NCBI GenBank assembly: GCA_947095535.1
Contig: OX352772.1
Location: forward strand, 163,155,162 to 163,219,161
Direction: 5' to 3'
DNA from: Poecilobothrus nobilitatus
Taxonomy: Eukaryota > Arthropoda > Insecta > Diptera > Dolichopodidae
DNA length: 64,000 nucleotides
Shown here piece after piece: positions 10,400 through 20,590 of the stretch. Under the pieces are notes generated by a model. The model had not been told where the DNA came from, made no database searches, and worked only from the letters and a program-made list of their open reading frames with translations. The position numbers and the translations under genes are program-made. Position 1 is the first letter of the stretch. The number at the start of each line of letters is the position of its first letter.

Positions 10400-12378
10400 A
10401 ACAAATCTATTATAATTTAACCAGCTTTTCTTTTTTAGATAATCTATAGATACGGTCATATCCTTTTCTTGTTCTTTTTTTATATATCAAGAAGCCGCAA
10501 AGCTCGGACATAAGAACATTCAATATAAAATAAAATAATTAATCGAAATCAAATAAATAATTTAAAACAATTTGAGTCAATATCATAAAGATTGTAACAT
10601 TTTAGACGATACATTATAATTAATTGTAAACAAATTCTAATACAAATGGTACAAAAAAAAATTATAGTTACAATTGTAATTGGATCATTAAATTTCATAC
10701 ATACCTATATGGTAAGCAAAAGTTTTTTTCTTACTTTTTGAATAGAAATTATGTTCCAAATTTTTGATTAAGGAATGATTAATAACAAAAGAATTTGTGC
10801 ACTAATAGTAAAATATGTATTTCGCATAGTATGAACTTAACTATAACTGTTTATTAAACTTATAAAATAACTTTTAATTTTACACTTCTACTAAAAAAAT
10901 TAACTTATTTTAATAAAAAATTCAATTATACACATTTGATAACTTACCGCTCAAATTTAAATTAAATTTCTTTTAACCCATAATTACCAGAAACTATATT
11001 TTGAAATGTAATTTCATAAAAAAACCACAAATCAACTAGGGTTAACACATTATTTTGTTTTTCATTTTAAATAAATAACTGATATACATTTTCTATTGAT
11101 ATAAAAAATATTAAATACTAAGCAAATAGATAGATAAACATTATTAACTTCATTAACAACATGATCAACCCATCCAAAACAGAACACTTCAGAAATGAGA
11201 AGTAAATTATTTATGTAGTGTTACCATATTGAAATACATATTTATATGATTTATTTCAATTTTTAAAAACAAAAGATATTAAAAACTCTTTATGCAAAAA
11301 TGTTAGCTTGAAAGCAAAATTTGAGAATTGCATTATTTTTTGAATAAATAAAATATTTAAAATATAATATAAAATATTTAAATATTGTATAAATATTTAA
11401 AATATAATAATATTTAATATTAAACACAAATAAATACAACAAAAGTCATTGTTAGACAATTCTTCTAACCAGTTTTGAAATATAAAAACACAAACATTAG
11501 AAATATATATTATTATACCATTTGAAATAATAAGATATATTTCAAAATGAATTCTTTTTTTTTTTATTTCTAATTATAATGATAAATAACAAATTAATTT
11601 TTATAATATTTTAATTGTTTACGACGTTAGGCTAGAGTTGTCTGAAACGAAGAATCTGGAAGAATACATGCATTTAAGATTCTTTATTGTGTATTTTTGC
11701 TAAATTCGAGTACTACCTAAATAATTTTAAAAATAGTTTTGTAATGGTAAATAATCTAATATTTTTATTTTATTTATTTATTTATTTTATTTATTTAATA
11801 TTATCTCAAATGAGCTTATAAAAGCTCGTACAGAGTGAATAAAATGTTTTTTACAAAAAAATTGCAGTAATTATTTCAAATTTCCAATGCAAAACTTAAA
11901 TAAACTTAATTTTTTTTTTAAAAAAAATAACATTATAAAAGCCGGTTTGAGTTAAAGTGCAAAGAATTAACTACAAATATAATAAGTAAAAAAAAAACAA
12001 AAAAGCAAACGATTAACAAATTAAGAGAGATTAAAATAATAAGAATTAAAAAAAAAATCTTTGAACTTGAACTTGACATGAACTTGAAAAAAAAAAAACC
12101 TTGATATTATAAACTTTACTTTAAATTACTTTAAAATAATGGTTTTAAGTTGCTCAGATTACACATAAAAATATAAACACATAAAAATAATACTCAAAAA
12201 AATTTTAAAACTTAAGTTTCAAAAAAAAAATTTCATGAATCAAACAAATGATATGGCAATATATTGTATTTTATTCAAACGCAATCTTCTTTAAAAAAAA
12301 GTTCTAAAGTCAAGAAGAAAAAAAAACAAAATAAAAAAAAAATATGTATGTATTGTATACCCATCATAATATGTACAT
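10400..12378. other. Long A/T-rich gap, no feature recognised
   Basis: Nearly 2 kb of A/T-rich sequence with mononucleotide runs and TTTA-type repeats (11765-11810). Neither strand shows a reading frame resembling a transposon or host protein. A 3' LTR of element D could be hidden here, but no copy was available to compare. Confidence 0.5.
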
Positions 12379-12750
12379 AGTTTGATAAAATAAAACTCCG
12401 TGTTTAGTTATAGTTGAGTTGTTCTTACAAACTAATTTTATTATTACTTATTTCTAATTAAAAAGAATTTAAACAAAGGAGAAAATGCGCTGCGTAAGCA
12501 ATCTGCATGTTGGCATTTCATTACAATGTGATACATGCCAGTATAAGCACATACAAATATACAACAACTGTGTTAGAATCATACAGTCCATTTTAATCGA
12601 GTTGTTTGTTTCATATTCGGGTCTAAAAAATTTGATAGTTAAAAATAATTTACTGAGTTAATAAAATGTACAGATTGTACATGAACAAAATAATAAAGTA
12701 CAGTTGCAATTTAATAGGAATTATCTAATATGCAGTTTGCTTATATAACA
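12379..12750 (-). repeat. F1 3' LTR
   Basis: 372 bp similar to the sequence at 19349-19676, including CGTAAGCAATCTGCATGTTG and the same ends. It contains about 45 bp (around 12614-12658) that the 5' LTR lacks, so the two LTRs are not identical. A purine-rich tract (TTGGGGATGGA on the minus strand) lies immediately upstream and is the probable polypurine tract. Confidence 0.85.
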
Positions 12751-13993
12751 AATCCATCCCCAACAAATTTTGGTCTCCAAAATTTAAATTTAAAAATAAG
12801 GACAAATAGGTAATAAATAACAATAAAAGTAACATATTATAACAATTAAAATTATTATAATGATTAAAATTTTAGTTGACAATAGAATACTGTAGTTAAC
12901 ACTTGACTTATATTCTAGGTATTCAATGGTTTTAACATTTTAATTTCATTTAAGTGAATATTTTCTAAAGTAAAATTTTTTACAATTTTTATTAAATTTG
13001 ACTCATTTACTATTGGTGTAATAGGTATATCTTTATATTTTTTGATTTTATTAGAAAATTGATTATTTTCTATATTCAATTTACAATTACTATATTTAAT
13101 TAGATTATTTCCTTTAATAGTTATTTCTTGATCTATACAATTTTGTACAGTTTTTATTTTATTTGAATTTAATATTACAATTATTTCGTCATTAATTTGT
13201 GTTACAGATATTAATTATTTATTTTATAATTACATGTATTATTTTCTTTTAATCAATTTTTTTTACAATTATTTTTTGGATATTCTAAGTTTTTTTTCAA
13301 CAAACATTTTTCATTATTATATTTAAAGATTTCTTTATGTTTTAGAATGACATATTGTATAGGCAGATCTAATTGTTCGTGGTTCTCGTTTGGAAATGGT
13401 ATTATTAAAGCGTTAGAATAACTTTCGGTGGTAATGTTTGGAAGAAATAGAACAATTTATTGTTATATGTTATTATTTATTACAATTTATTTAACAATTT
13501 TCTTGAACTACTTTTTATATAAGGCATGACGTGGATGGTTAGATTATAGCTTTTAATTTCGTCATCCGTAAGTATGTCGTGCGCGAGAACTAAGCGGCTT
13601 AATAGAATAATATCTTTAATTTGCAGAAGATGGTTGTTAACTGAAGTTATTTGTGTGAACAGTTGAAGTATGAAGGAAGGTTGTGATATTTTTGCTATGA
13701 AATTGTTAGTCTGGTTTTCAATTTTATTAAGAAATTGAGAAATTTCTATTTGTTGGTTATTAACATGTTCAGCTATTGTGTGAATATTTTTGGCGAAATT
13801 TTTGTTAATTTATAATTATCTGGTCGTTGATTGTGTTTATCATTTGTCGACTATTTAAGTTTAAGTTTTGCAATTGGTTGAAAATTTGTTCTTAGTCTTC
13901 ACTGTCCATTGTGCCTGTCAAAAATTTCATTGTTGCACCTAGGGCGTTAACAAGCGTCTGTGTCTTATTTTTTCAGTAAGTTTAAATACAAAG

Positions 13994-14643
13994 AATACCT
14001 TATTTCGTGGTTGCTCAATGTTCGAGAGGCATATGCTACCAGGTGGTTATTTTGACTTAGTACCGCGCCTACTACAAAGTTGGACGCGTTCGTTGTTAAA
14101 GTGAAATATTTGGTAAAATATGGATTCCTTAAAATGGGCTAGGTTTTTAAGAGAGTTTTTAATTTTTTAAAAGCTTCGATGTATTCTTTGTCATTTTTGT
14201 TAATTTTAGATTTGTTTTTCAAGTAACGTATTAAAGGATAGGCTATTTTGAAGTAGTCTTTTACGAATTTTCGGTAATAACTGGTTATCCCTAGCAAAGA
14301 TTTTATTTCTTTTTGTGAAGATGGAAGAGAGTTATTTTGGATGGTACTAATTTTTGATAGGTCTGGTTTTATACCCCCTTGAGTAATTACATGTCCCAAA
14401 AATTTAGTAGATAGTTGAGCAAAATTACATTTATCAATTTGCATCGTTAAATTCGTTTCACGTAGCCTCTGTAACATTTGTTTATTGAAATTATGTGTTC
14501 TTCACAGGAAGATGAGAAGACTCAGATGGTATCCAAATACAACACATATTTTGTTGATGAATTCACTTAAAACGTGATTCATCAACCTTTGAAAGGTGGT
14601 CGGTAAGTTTTTCAACCCGAAGGGCATACGAGTGAACTCATAA
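13994..14643 (-). repeat. 650-bp copy of F RT/RNase H placed inside env
   Basis: This block repeats 16370-17019 of the same element, in the same orientation, with only a few substitutions. It runs from the NHEIR start of RNase H back through RT to the YEFTRMPFGLKN motif. F2 shows the uninterrupted env at 46087-46097. The upper junction makes a chimeric reading frame (14502-14822) that is env at its N-terminus and RT at its C-terminus. The catalytic position here reads Y-L-D-T. Confidence 0.9.
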
Positions 14644-14897
14644 TTTAAAGTGCGTTGTAAGGTTGACAGTTCTGTCGTTAATATTTTATATTCTGTGATT
14701 GCTGTATTTAAATTAAGCAAATTGAAATTGTTATGTAATTTTTTTATTATTTCTTGGTACTCCATAATGTTCACGATATGTAGAGTTTTCGTATAATTTT
14801 CGATAATTTTTTGTTCTTCCAATTTTATGATGGCAAACCCATTTTCATCCTTAAGTTGGCTTAGATTGAAGGAATACTGGAGAAATGAAGAGAAAAA

Positions 14898-14920
14898 CGA
14901 TCCTATCGTACGGGTATAAT
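14898..14920 (+). repeat. Isolated terminus of an H element
   Basis: Compared with F2 near 46345, F1 has about 22 extra bases containing ATCCTATCGTACGGGTATAA. This is the terminal sequence of the H repeats (22967-22990 in reverse, 30752-30772 directly). Only the end is present, with no H body. Confidence 0.75.
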
Positions 14921-15189
14921 TGATAGTAATCCATTTCCTAAAATAGATAAAATTGGGAAGAAATTATTACTTAATACTTTTACCTTACTAAAATTTGAAT
15001 TTTTCTTTTACGTTGTTTTCTGCAATACTTTACTTTTCTATTATTACCTGTACTATGTCTACTATGTATGTTGTCTATTTTGAAATTTTTTAGAATTTTG
15101 TAGGCTTACATTTGGCAATGTCCCTATTGACAACCATATTGGTGTGTAAGTTTTGGTTTGATGTTTTATTTCTATTTCTACGCTGATCT

Positions 15190-15826
15190 TTTTCTTTTTT
15201 CTTCATCAAATTGTTCGGCTAAATTTTCAATTTCTCCTTTCGGAATGTTTTTATTTGAAAAATCTATTGCCTTTCGTTTAGTAGCAGAATGAATTGTTCT
15301 ATTGTATGTCATTATAATTTTGAAAATTTTATGATCTAATTCATCAGTTTCGTTAGTTGTGTCAATTTCTAGAATTCTGATGTATTCATTGAGTGTTCCG
15401 TATAACCTTTCAACATCAGAGTTACCGGTTTTGTTTTCAGGAGTACTTTGATGGAACTCAATTTGGTTTTCTAAAAGAAATTGTTCTATCTATAGTTTTT
15501 TCATGTTGCCTAAATAAACTAATCTTTCTTTTAGTGCTTTTAAAATGGAAATCCACGTTCTATCATCCAATATATGAATGGTAGCATTTTTGGAAAATCA
15601 TAGTCAGATACATAATATTCCTACGTGGAAACCAAATGTCCATGTGGACAATATCGTTGAATTTTTTTGGAGATTGCGTAATTTCGAATGGAAGTTGTGC
15701 ATGTCTCCTATCATATTTGGCTAAGGTACAAACTTCGCAGTTATTAACAAATTTGTGTAAACATAATTGCAAATTAGGAAAATAATATATTTTCTTTAAG
15801 TTCAGTAAATATTTCGGAAATACCAC
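15190..15826 (-). pseudogene. F1 integrase relic
   Basis: The zinc-binding N-terminus reads CLHKFVNNCEVCTLAKYDRR (15563-15826) and runs into the core start (FNDIVHMDIWFP; first catalytic Asp). The rest, about 15190-15560, matches F2's 48195-48641 but lacks 44 bp near 15497, which frameshifts it. The N-terminal histidine pair expected of an HHCC finger is not clearly visible. Confidence 0.75.
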
Positions 15827-15853
15827 GGTGGTTATTGCGAAGATATTTATTTT

Positions 15854-16396
15854 TTATAATCTCTGGCTAATCTCTCTAATCTCTTTATTCACAATTTTTG
15901 TAGTAAATTTATCATTGGTACTAGAAATTACATAAATTTGATTTTTAAATAAATTAACAGATTTTTCTGTTATTCTAATGTGGAATGAATCGTCTTCGTT
16001 TGCGCTAAGTATTGTAGCATCAGTAGACATGATTTCCTCATCATTGTCATTGTTCACTGTATTGTGTCTCTCCACTTCGTTTAGAAATTGTAGCATCGAT
16101 GGTTCGATTGAAAATTCGTTGTTATCGTAAGTGCTGTTATTACTATAGGGGAGTCGACTTGGACTATCTTTCCCTTTAATGCAATTTATTTGAAAATTAT
16201 ATTCATTCAATTTGATCTTCCATCTTTGCAGCTTCATGTTTGGTTCTTTAAGGTTATTAAGCCACACAAGAGGTTTGTGATCACTTTGAATTGTAAAATG
16301 TCTACCGTAAAGATAAGTATGAAAATGTTTAGTAGCCCAAACGATAGCAAGTAGCTCTTTTTCTATAGAAGAATACCTTATTTCGTGGTTGCTCAA
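15854..16396 (-). pseudogene. F1 RNase H domain
   Basis: 180 codons on the minus strand. [20 protein letters not shown] contains the catalytic glutamate (EKELLA); [13 protein letters not shown] carries the later aspartate (SDHKPL) and LQRWKIKLNEYNFQI follows. The first RNase H aspartate lies upstream of this frame in degraded sequence near 16400-16500. The C-terminal ~90 residues are the acidic linker towards integrase (NNDNDEEIMSTD). This is the best-preserved RNase H of the window. Confidence 0.85.
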
Positions 16397-16516
16397 TGTT
16401 CGAGAGGCATATGCTACCAGGTGGTTATTTTGACTTAGTACCGCGCCTACTACAAAGTTGGACGCGTTCTTTGTTAAAGTGAAATATTTGGTAAAATATG
16501 GATTCCTTAAAATGGG

Positions 16517-17317
16517 CTAGGTTTTTAAGAGAGTTTTTAATTTTTTAAAAGCTTCGATGTATTCTTTGTCATTTTTGTTAATTTTAGATTTTTTTTTCAA
16601 GTAACGTATTAAAGGATAGGCTATTTTGAAGTAGTCTTTTACGAATTTTCGGTAATAACTGGTTATCCCTAGCAAAGATTTTATTTCTTTTTGTGAAGAT
16701 GGAAGAGAGTTATTTTGGATGGTACTAATTTTTGATAGGTCTGGTTTTATACCCCCTTGAGTAATTACATGTCCCAAAAATTTAGTAGATAGTTGAGCAA
16801 AATTACATTTATCAATTTGCATTGTTAAATTCGTTTCAAGTAGCCTCTGTAACATTTGTTTATTGAAATTATGTGTTCTTCACAGGAAGATGAGAAGACT
16901 CAGATGTTATCCAAATACAACACATATTTTGTTGATGAATTCACTTAAAACGTGATTCATCAACCTTTGAAAGGTGGACGGTGAGTTTTTCAACCCGAAG
17001 GGCATACGAGTGAACTCATAATGGCCACTTCTAGTTGAAAATGCTCTTTTGCACCGATGATCTGCGTGGACTACAATCTGATAAAATCCTTTCGCCAGAT
17101 CTAGGGTGCTGAAATAACGGCAGTTTCCTAATTTTCCAAAGATATCTTCAATATTGGGCATTGGAAATTTGTCATCGATTTTGTTGTCTTTAAGTCGACG
17201 ATAATCGATAACGATCCTCCACTTTTGCTTGCTGGAGTTATCCATCTTTTTTGGGACAATCCAAATAGGTGCGTTGTATGGTGACATGCTATTAACGATT
17301 ATTCTTTGATGTAACAT
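16517..17317 (-). pseudogene. F1 reverse transcriptase
   Basis: RT in two blocks. 16907-17317 carries SPYNAPIWIVPKKMD, WRIVIDYRRLKDNKI, YFSTLDLAKGFYQIVV (first catalytic Asp) and FTRMPFGLKNSPSTFQRLMN. 16517-16855 carries FLGHVITQGGIKPDL and SLLGITSYYRKFVKDY. The frame breaks exactly at the active-site box (about 16903-16919), which reads Y-L-D-N. Both the frame loss and the missing second aspartate make it dead. Similarity is to the 17.6/297/ZAM group. Confidence 0.9.
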
Positions 17318-17340
17318 TTCTTTAATCTGACGATCGACCT

Positions 17341-17660
17341 CGTCTCTATGGATTTTAGGATAATAACGATATCCTTTAGAATATACCGGTATGTCGTTTT
17401 TTGTTATTATCTTATGCTTAATTTCGTTGGTGAAAGTGAGTTTTTCATTTTCTTGATGGAAAACGTCTTTAAGGTATTTAAAAGTGATTTAATTTGTGAT
17501 ATATTTTTATTGTTTAAGTGAGATGGAAAATTAAAATTAATTTCTTTGTTATGGTAACAGCGATTGAGTCTGTAAACATTAATAGAATCGGCCACATATT
17601 GGTTTTCATAATATTTTTCTTCTTCATAATTTAGGAAGAATGGAATAGAATGTTAACATT
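17341..17660 (-). pseudogene. F1 pol N-terminal segment (protease-RT linker)
   Basis: A 62-codon frame, MADSINVYRLNRCYHNKEIN, continuing NNKNISQIKSLLNTL, matches the region just upstream of RT in gypsy-clade pol proteins. Just downstream (17341-17405), in other frames, comes the segment preceding the RT start. A protease aspartate motif could not be identified with confidence in the degraded sequence at 17600-17760. Confidence 0.6.
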
Positions 17661-18055
17661 TAATGTGGACAAGATGTTATTACCTATTTGTTGTATTGAT
17701 GTTTGTTTTATCATTTAGATTCATTGAAATGTCCATTGGTTCTATGCTTGGTGTTCTGTTATTTCCAAAATTTCTGTTACCAGAATAATTAGGTTGTGAG
17801 ACGCGATAGTTGTTTGAATAGCGATTCGATTTATTGATTCTAGAAGAGTTTTATACTTATATCGATGAGAATTGTTTAATTGATAATTTAATTGGTTTGG
17901 GTTATTATGGTGATATTGTTGTGATTTTGCAAAGTGAAATTATTATTATAATTTCTTGTTGGAAAATTTGAATTGTTAAAATTTGTTTTTTGTTTACTGA
18001 TCTGGTTAGAATTATAATTCTTTTGAAAACAGTTATTAAAATTTTTTTGTTTATT

Positions 18056-18421
18056 TCAATTATTATTATTTTGAATACCATTGAAATGCAGATAGTTCTT
18101 TTCCGCTATAATCTGGTAAGCATCAAATAATGTTTTTGGGTCTCTATTAATAATAATTTCTCTGACAGGTTCAGGTAAATTATCTTTAAAAGTATTTAAA
18201 GTAATTCTTTTATTTGCTTCTATTTTATCTTTACTCTCCTCGTCCTGTAGTAGTGTTACGTTGTTAATGCGTGTTAGTGTACAATTGATTTTATCATAGA
18301 AATCTTTTATTGTAGAATTACATCTAACTAATATTAAACTGTCGATAAGACGAGAAGTTGGGATTCTTTCTCCATGATTCTTTGTTAAAATTGATTTTAA
18401 TCCGATCCAAGTTTCAACCAT
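18056..18421 (-). pseudogene. gag: F1 Gag fragment
   Basis: 121 codons: MVETWIGLKSILTKNHGERI, then LILVRCNSTIKDFYDKIN and ITLNTFKDNLPEPVREIIIN, ending in a poly-Asn stretch. This resembles the capsid region of errantivirus Gag (an FKDNLPEPVR-like motif is common there). The N-rich tail continues after stops to about 17860. The predicted 121-residue protein is identical to the F2 copy at 51049-51414, pointing to recent duplication. No zinc knuckle is present, as is usual for errantiviruses. Confidence 0.75.
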
Positions 18422-18429
18422 ACTAAAAT

Positions 18430-19330
18430 GAAAAATTTATTTGTTGAAATAATATTTAGTTATTTATTTATTTCACATTTAAGTAGAAAAATGTATTTTT
18501 TGTTAAAATTTAAAATAAAATTTATAATTATTTGAAATAATATTTAGTTAATAAATAATTTAACATTTAAGTAGAAAAATTTATAAAATTTAAAAAAAGC
18601 AAATTAACTTTTATTTTTTATTTGACATTTAGAAGAAATTTATTTACTTCGTTAAAATTTAGCATGAGAAAATTAAAATTTTTTTTTTTTTTCTCTAACA
18701 TTTAAGAAGAAAACTTCTTCCTTTTATTTTTGTTTAAAATTAAAATTAAAGTAACACAATTTACCAATAAAATACTTTTACTTAAGGTAGCAAAATAATT
18801 TGGTTTAACTTACTGCGTGTTGATGTTCTTTTTTAAAGTTGGCGAAACTTATTAAAGTTAATGTAGGAAAAATCCAGGAGCTGAGAACTGCGTGTTGAAA
18901 TTGGACAGAATATTCGTGAATTAAAACTATGGTAACTTGTTGTTTTTGATACTGCTCTACCTGTTGTTGTATGATTTTCCAAAAACGTTTTTCTAAATCC
19001 CAGCTTGAAAGTATGCATTTTTGATATGTAATCCGTTATTTGTAATTAATTATTTGTAATTTTATTTTAGAATTAATTCAATTGATGTTTCATTAGATTA
19101 GGTATTTATTGTTTATTGAACACTTTTGTAATAATTTTTATTTTAAAATTATTAAATTAAATTATTTATTTTGTAAATTTGATTATTTATTGTTTGTTTG
19201 AAGTTTTTATAATTTTTATTTTAAAATTATTAAATTAAATTATTTATTTTAAGTTTAATTATTTACTTATAATTTAGTTGCAACTTTGCCTGTAGTATTT
19301 AAAAATAGACAATAATTTGCTATTGGGCAG
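18430..19330 (-). other. F1 5' leader / possible Gag N-terminus
   Basis: A/T-rich leader between the primer-binding site and gag. A 61-codon frame lies at 18833-19018, and an overlapping alternative frame there reads DLEKRFWKIIQQQVEQYQKQ. I do not recognise either and the Gag start cannot be placed. The leader is repeated in F2 (51420-52314). Confidence 0.4.
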
Positions 19331-19348
19331 ATCCTACCAACTACGCCA
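19331..19348 (-). other. F1 primer-binding site, tRNA-Ser type
   Basis: On the minus strand, just inside the 5' LTR, the sequence is TGGCGTAGTTGGTAGGAT. F2 has TGGCGCAGTTGGTAGGAT at 52315-52332. These match the 3' end of fly tRNA-Ser including CCA at 16 and 17 of 18 positions respectively (tRNA sequence from general knowledge). Several errantiviruses prime from tRNA-Ser. Confidence 0.75.
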
Positions 19349-19676
19349 GTTTGATAAAATAAAACTCCGTGTTTATTTCTGTTATAGTTGAGTTGTTCTT
19401 AGAAACTGATTTTATTATAACTTATTTCTAATTAAAAACAATTTTAAAAAAAGGAGGAAATGCGTTGCGTAAGCAATCTGCATGTTGGCATTTCATTACA
19501 ACGTGATACATGCCAGTATAAACACATACAAATATACAGCAACTGGATTAGAATCATACGATTATAATCGAGTTGTTTGTTTCATAATAAAATGTATAGA
19601 TTGTACATAAACAAAATAATAAAGTAGAGTTGCAATTTAATAGGAATTATCTAATATGCAGTTTGCTTATATAACA
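19349..19676 (-). repeat. F1 5' LTR
   Basis: 328 bp, beginning TGTTATATAAGC on the minus strand and ending before the primer-binding site. It matches the 3' LTR at 12379-12750 apart from a ~45-bp gap near 19585 and scattered substitutions. The corresponding F2 LTR survives only as 52333-52435. Confidence 0.85.
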
Positions 19677-20110
19677 ATATGTATATACCTATCTAAAATC
19701 AAATATTCGCGAAGATATTTTTTTAAAAGAACCATCGAGAAAGAGAAAATAGCATAAGAAAAATATTATAGAGAGGAAATGAGGCCCTTAAAATCTGAGC
19801 AAATTTCGAGAATTCTTATTGACATTTTTTATTCTGCTTGCGTTATCTTTATATACGAGTATGTAATTTCTGTTTTTAGGCTATCTAATTAATTTTCACC
19901 TTAGAGCTAAACTTTTTTTTTACAAATAAGCTATATTAACTGTTTTACAAGAGAAAAATGTAAGAACCAATATTTCTTAATTTTTGTGAAAACTTTAACT
20001 TTAACTATAGTTATATAGTATACTTTGCCTACTTAACCTAGCTAAAACGAATGTGTATTTATTACTTAATTCTATTTCGTATGTGTTTTCCACAGCTCTG
20101 TGACATCCAA

Positions 20111-20566
20111 TGTGGAACAGCTCTAGTTTTTTCATCACTACATGCATATCGACTACATTGTTTTAAAAATTTTAATTTCATGATCATATTCATATTAACA
20201 TAAGTTTTATATAAAAATTATTTCCATATTAATTATATCGTAAAAGCATCATACTATCTCTTTCAACACAACAATGTGGTTTTCTAAAAGAAACCGAAGA
20301 TCAATCTCTATTTCTCAAACCGTGGACGTGGATGGACGTAGATCAGTTGCAGTAATATTTAAGCAAATAATTATATACTACATATTTTAATTTACTTTGA
20401 ATTATTTAATATAATCTTTAAATTTCATTTTGTTAATTTTTATAATTCCTTTTAAACTTTAAATTTCATTTTGTTAATTTTTATAATTCCTTTTAAATAA
20501 ATATCATTATAATAAATCATTTTAATAGTAACTAAATCATCTTATTGATTCTAAATCGGATTCCCA
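20111..20566 (+). repeat. Candidate 5' LTR of E1
   Basis: Starts TGTGGAACAGC and ends ...TTCCCA just before the primer-binding site. It contains a TATATAAA-like box near 20210, AATAAA-type signals and a 41-bp direct tandem duplication (starting CTTTAAATTTC) at about 20416-20498. The start is inferred from the TG and from a TGTGG start at the 3' end of E3. However, E1 and E2 also share 320 bp upstream, which either belongs to a longer LTR or to a larger duplicated block. Confidence 0.5.
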
Positions 20567-20572
20567 TAAATT

Positions 20573-20590
20573 TGGGGGCTCAACCGGGAT
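20573..20590 (+). other. Primer-binding site of E1, tRNA-Pro-like
   Basis: TGGGGGCTCAACCGGGAT matches the tRNA-Pro primer-binding site familiar from gammaretroviruses (TGGGGGCTCGTCCGGGAT) at 16 of 18 bases. Repeated at 54074-54091 and 56618-56635. Confidence 0.55.

Larger units (their letters stand above)
12787..15180 (-). pseudogene. env: Errantivirus Env relic (F1), interrupted
   Basis: Minus-strand remnant of a retroviral-type envelope gene of the gypsy/baculovirus-F class. The N-terminal half is helical (14650-14822); a short basic R-H-R-R cleavage-like site and a following hydrophobic segment are recognisable in the better-preserved copy F2. The C-terminus at 12787-12890 is a hydrophobic membrane anchor (ILIIIIILIVIICYF) followed by a short tail and stop. 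The gene is interrupted at 13994-14643 by a fragment of the element's own RT, and also by frameshifts and stops. It would have mediated membrane fusion; it cannot be made here. Confidence 0.7.
12379..19676 (-). mobile_element. Errantivirus-like Ty3/gypsy element F1
   Basis: About 7.3 kb on the minus strand with two LTRs, a tRNA-Ser-type primer site, gag, pol and env relics in the canonical order. LTR ends are TGTTATATAAGC...TTTTATCAAACT. It differs from copy F2 by a 650-bp fragment of its own RT placed inside env, by a 23-bp scrap of an H-element end, by a 44-bp gap in integrase and by lack of the P-like insertion. The flanks (ATGTACAT / ATATGTAT) are alternating purine-pyrimidine DNA, as expected for errantivirus targets, with at best an imperfect 4-bp duplication. 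All genes are disabled. Confidence 0.85.
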
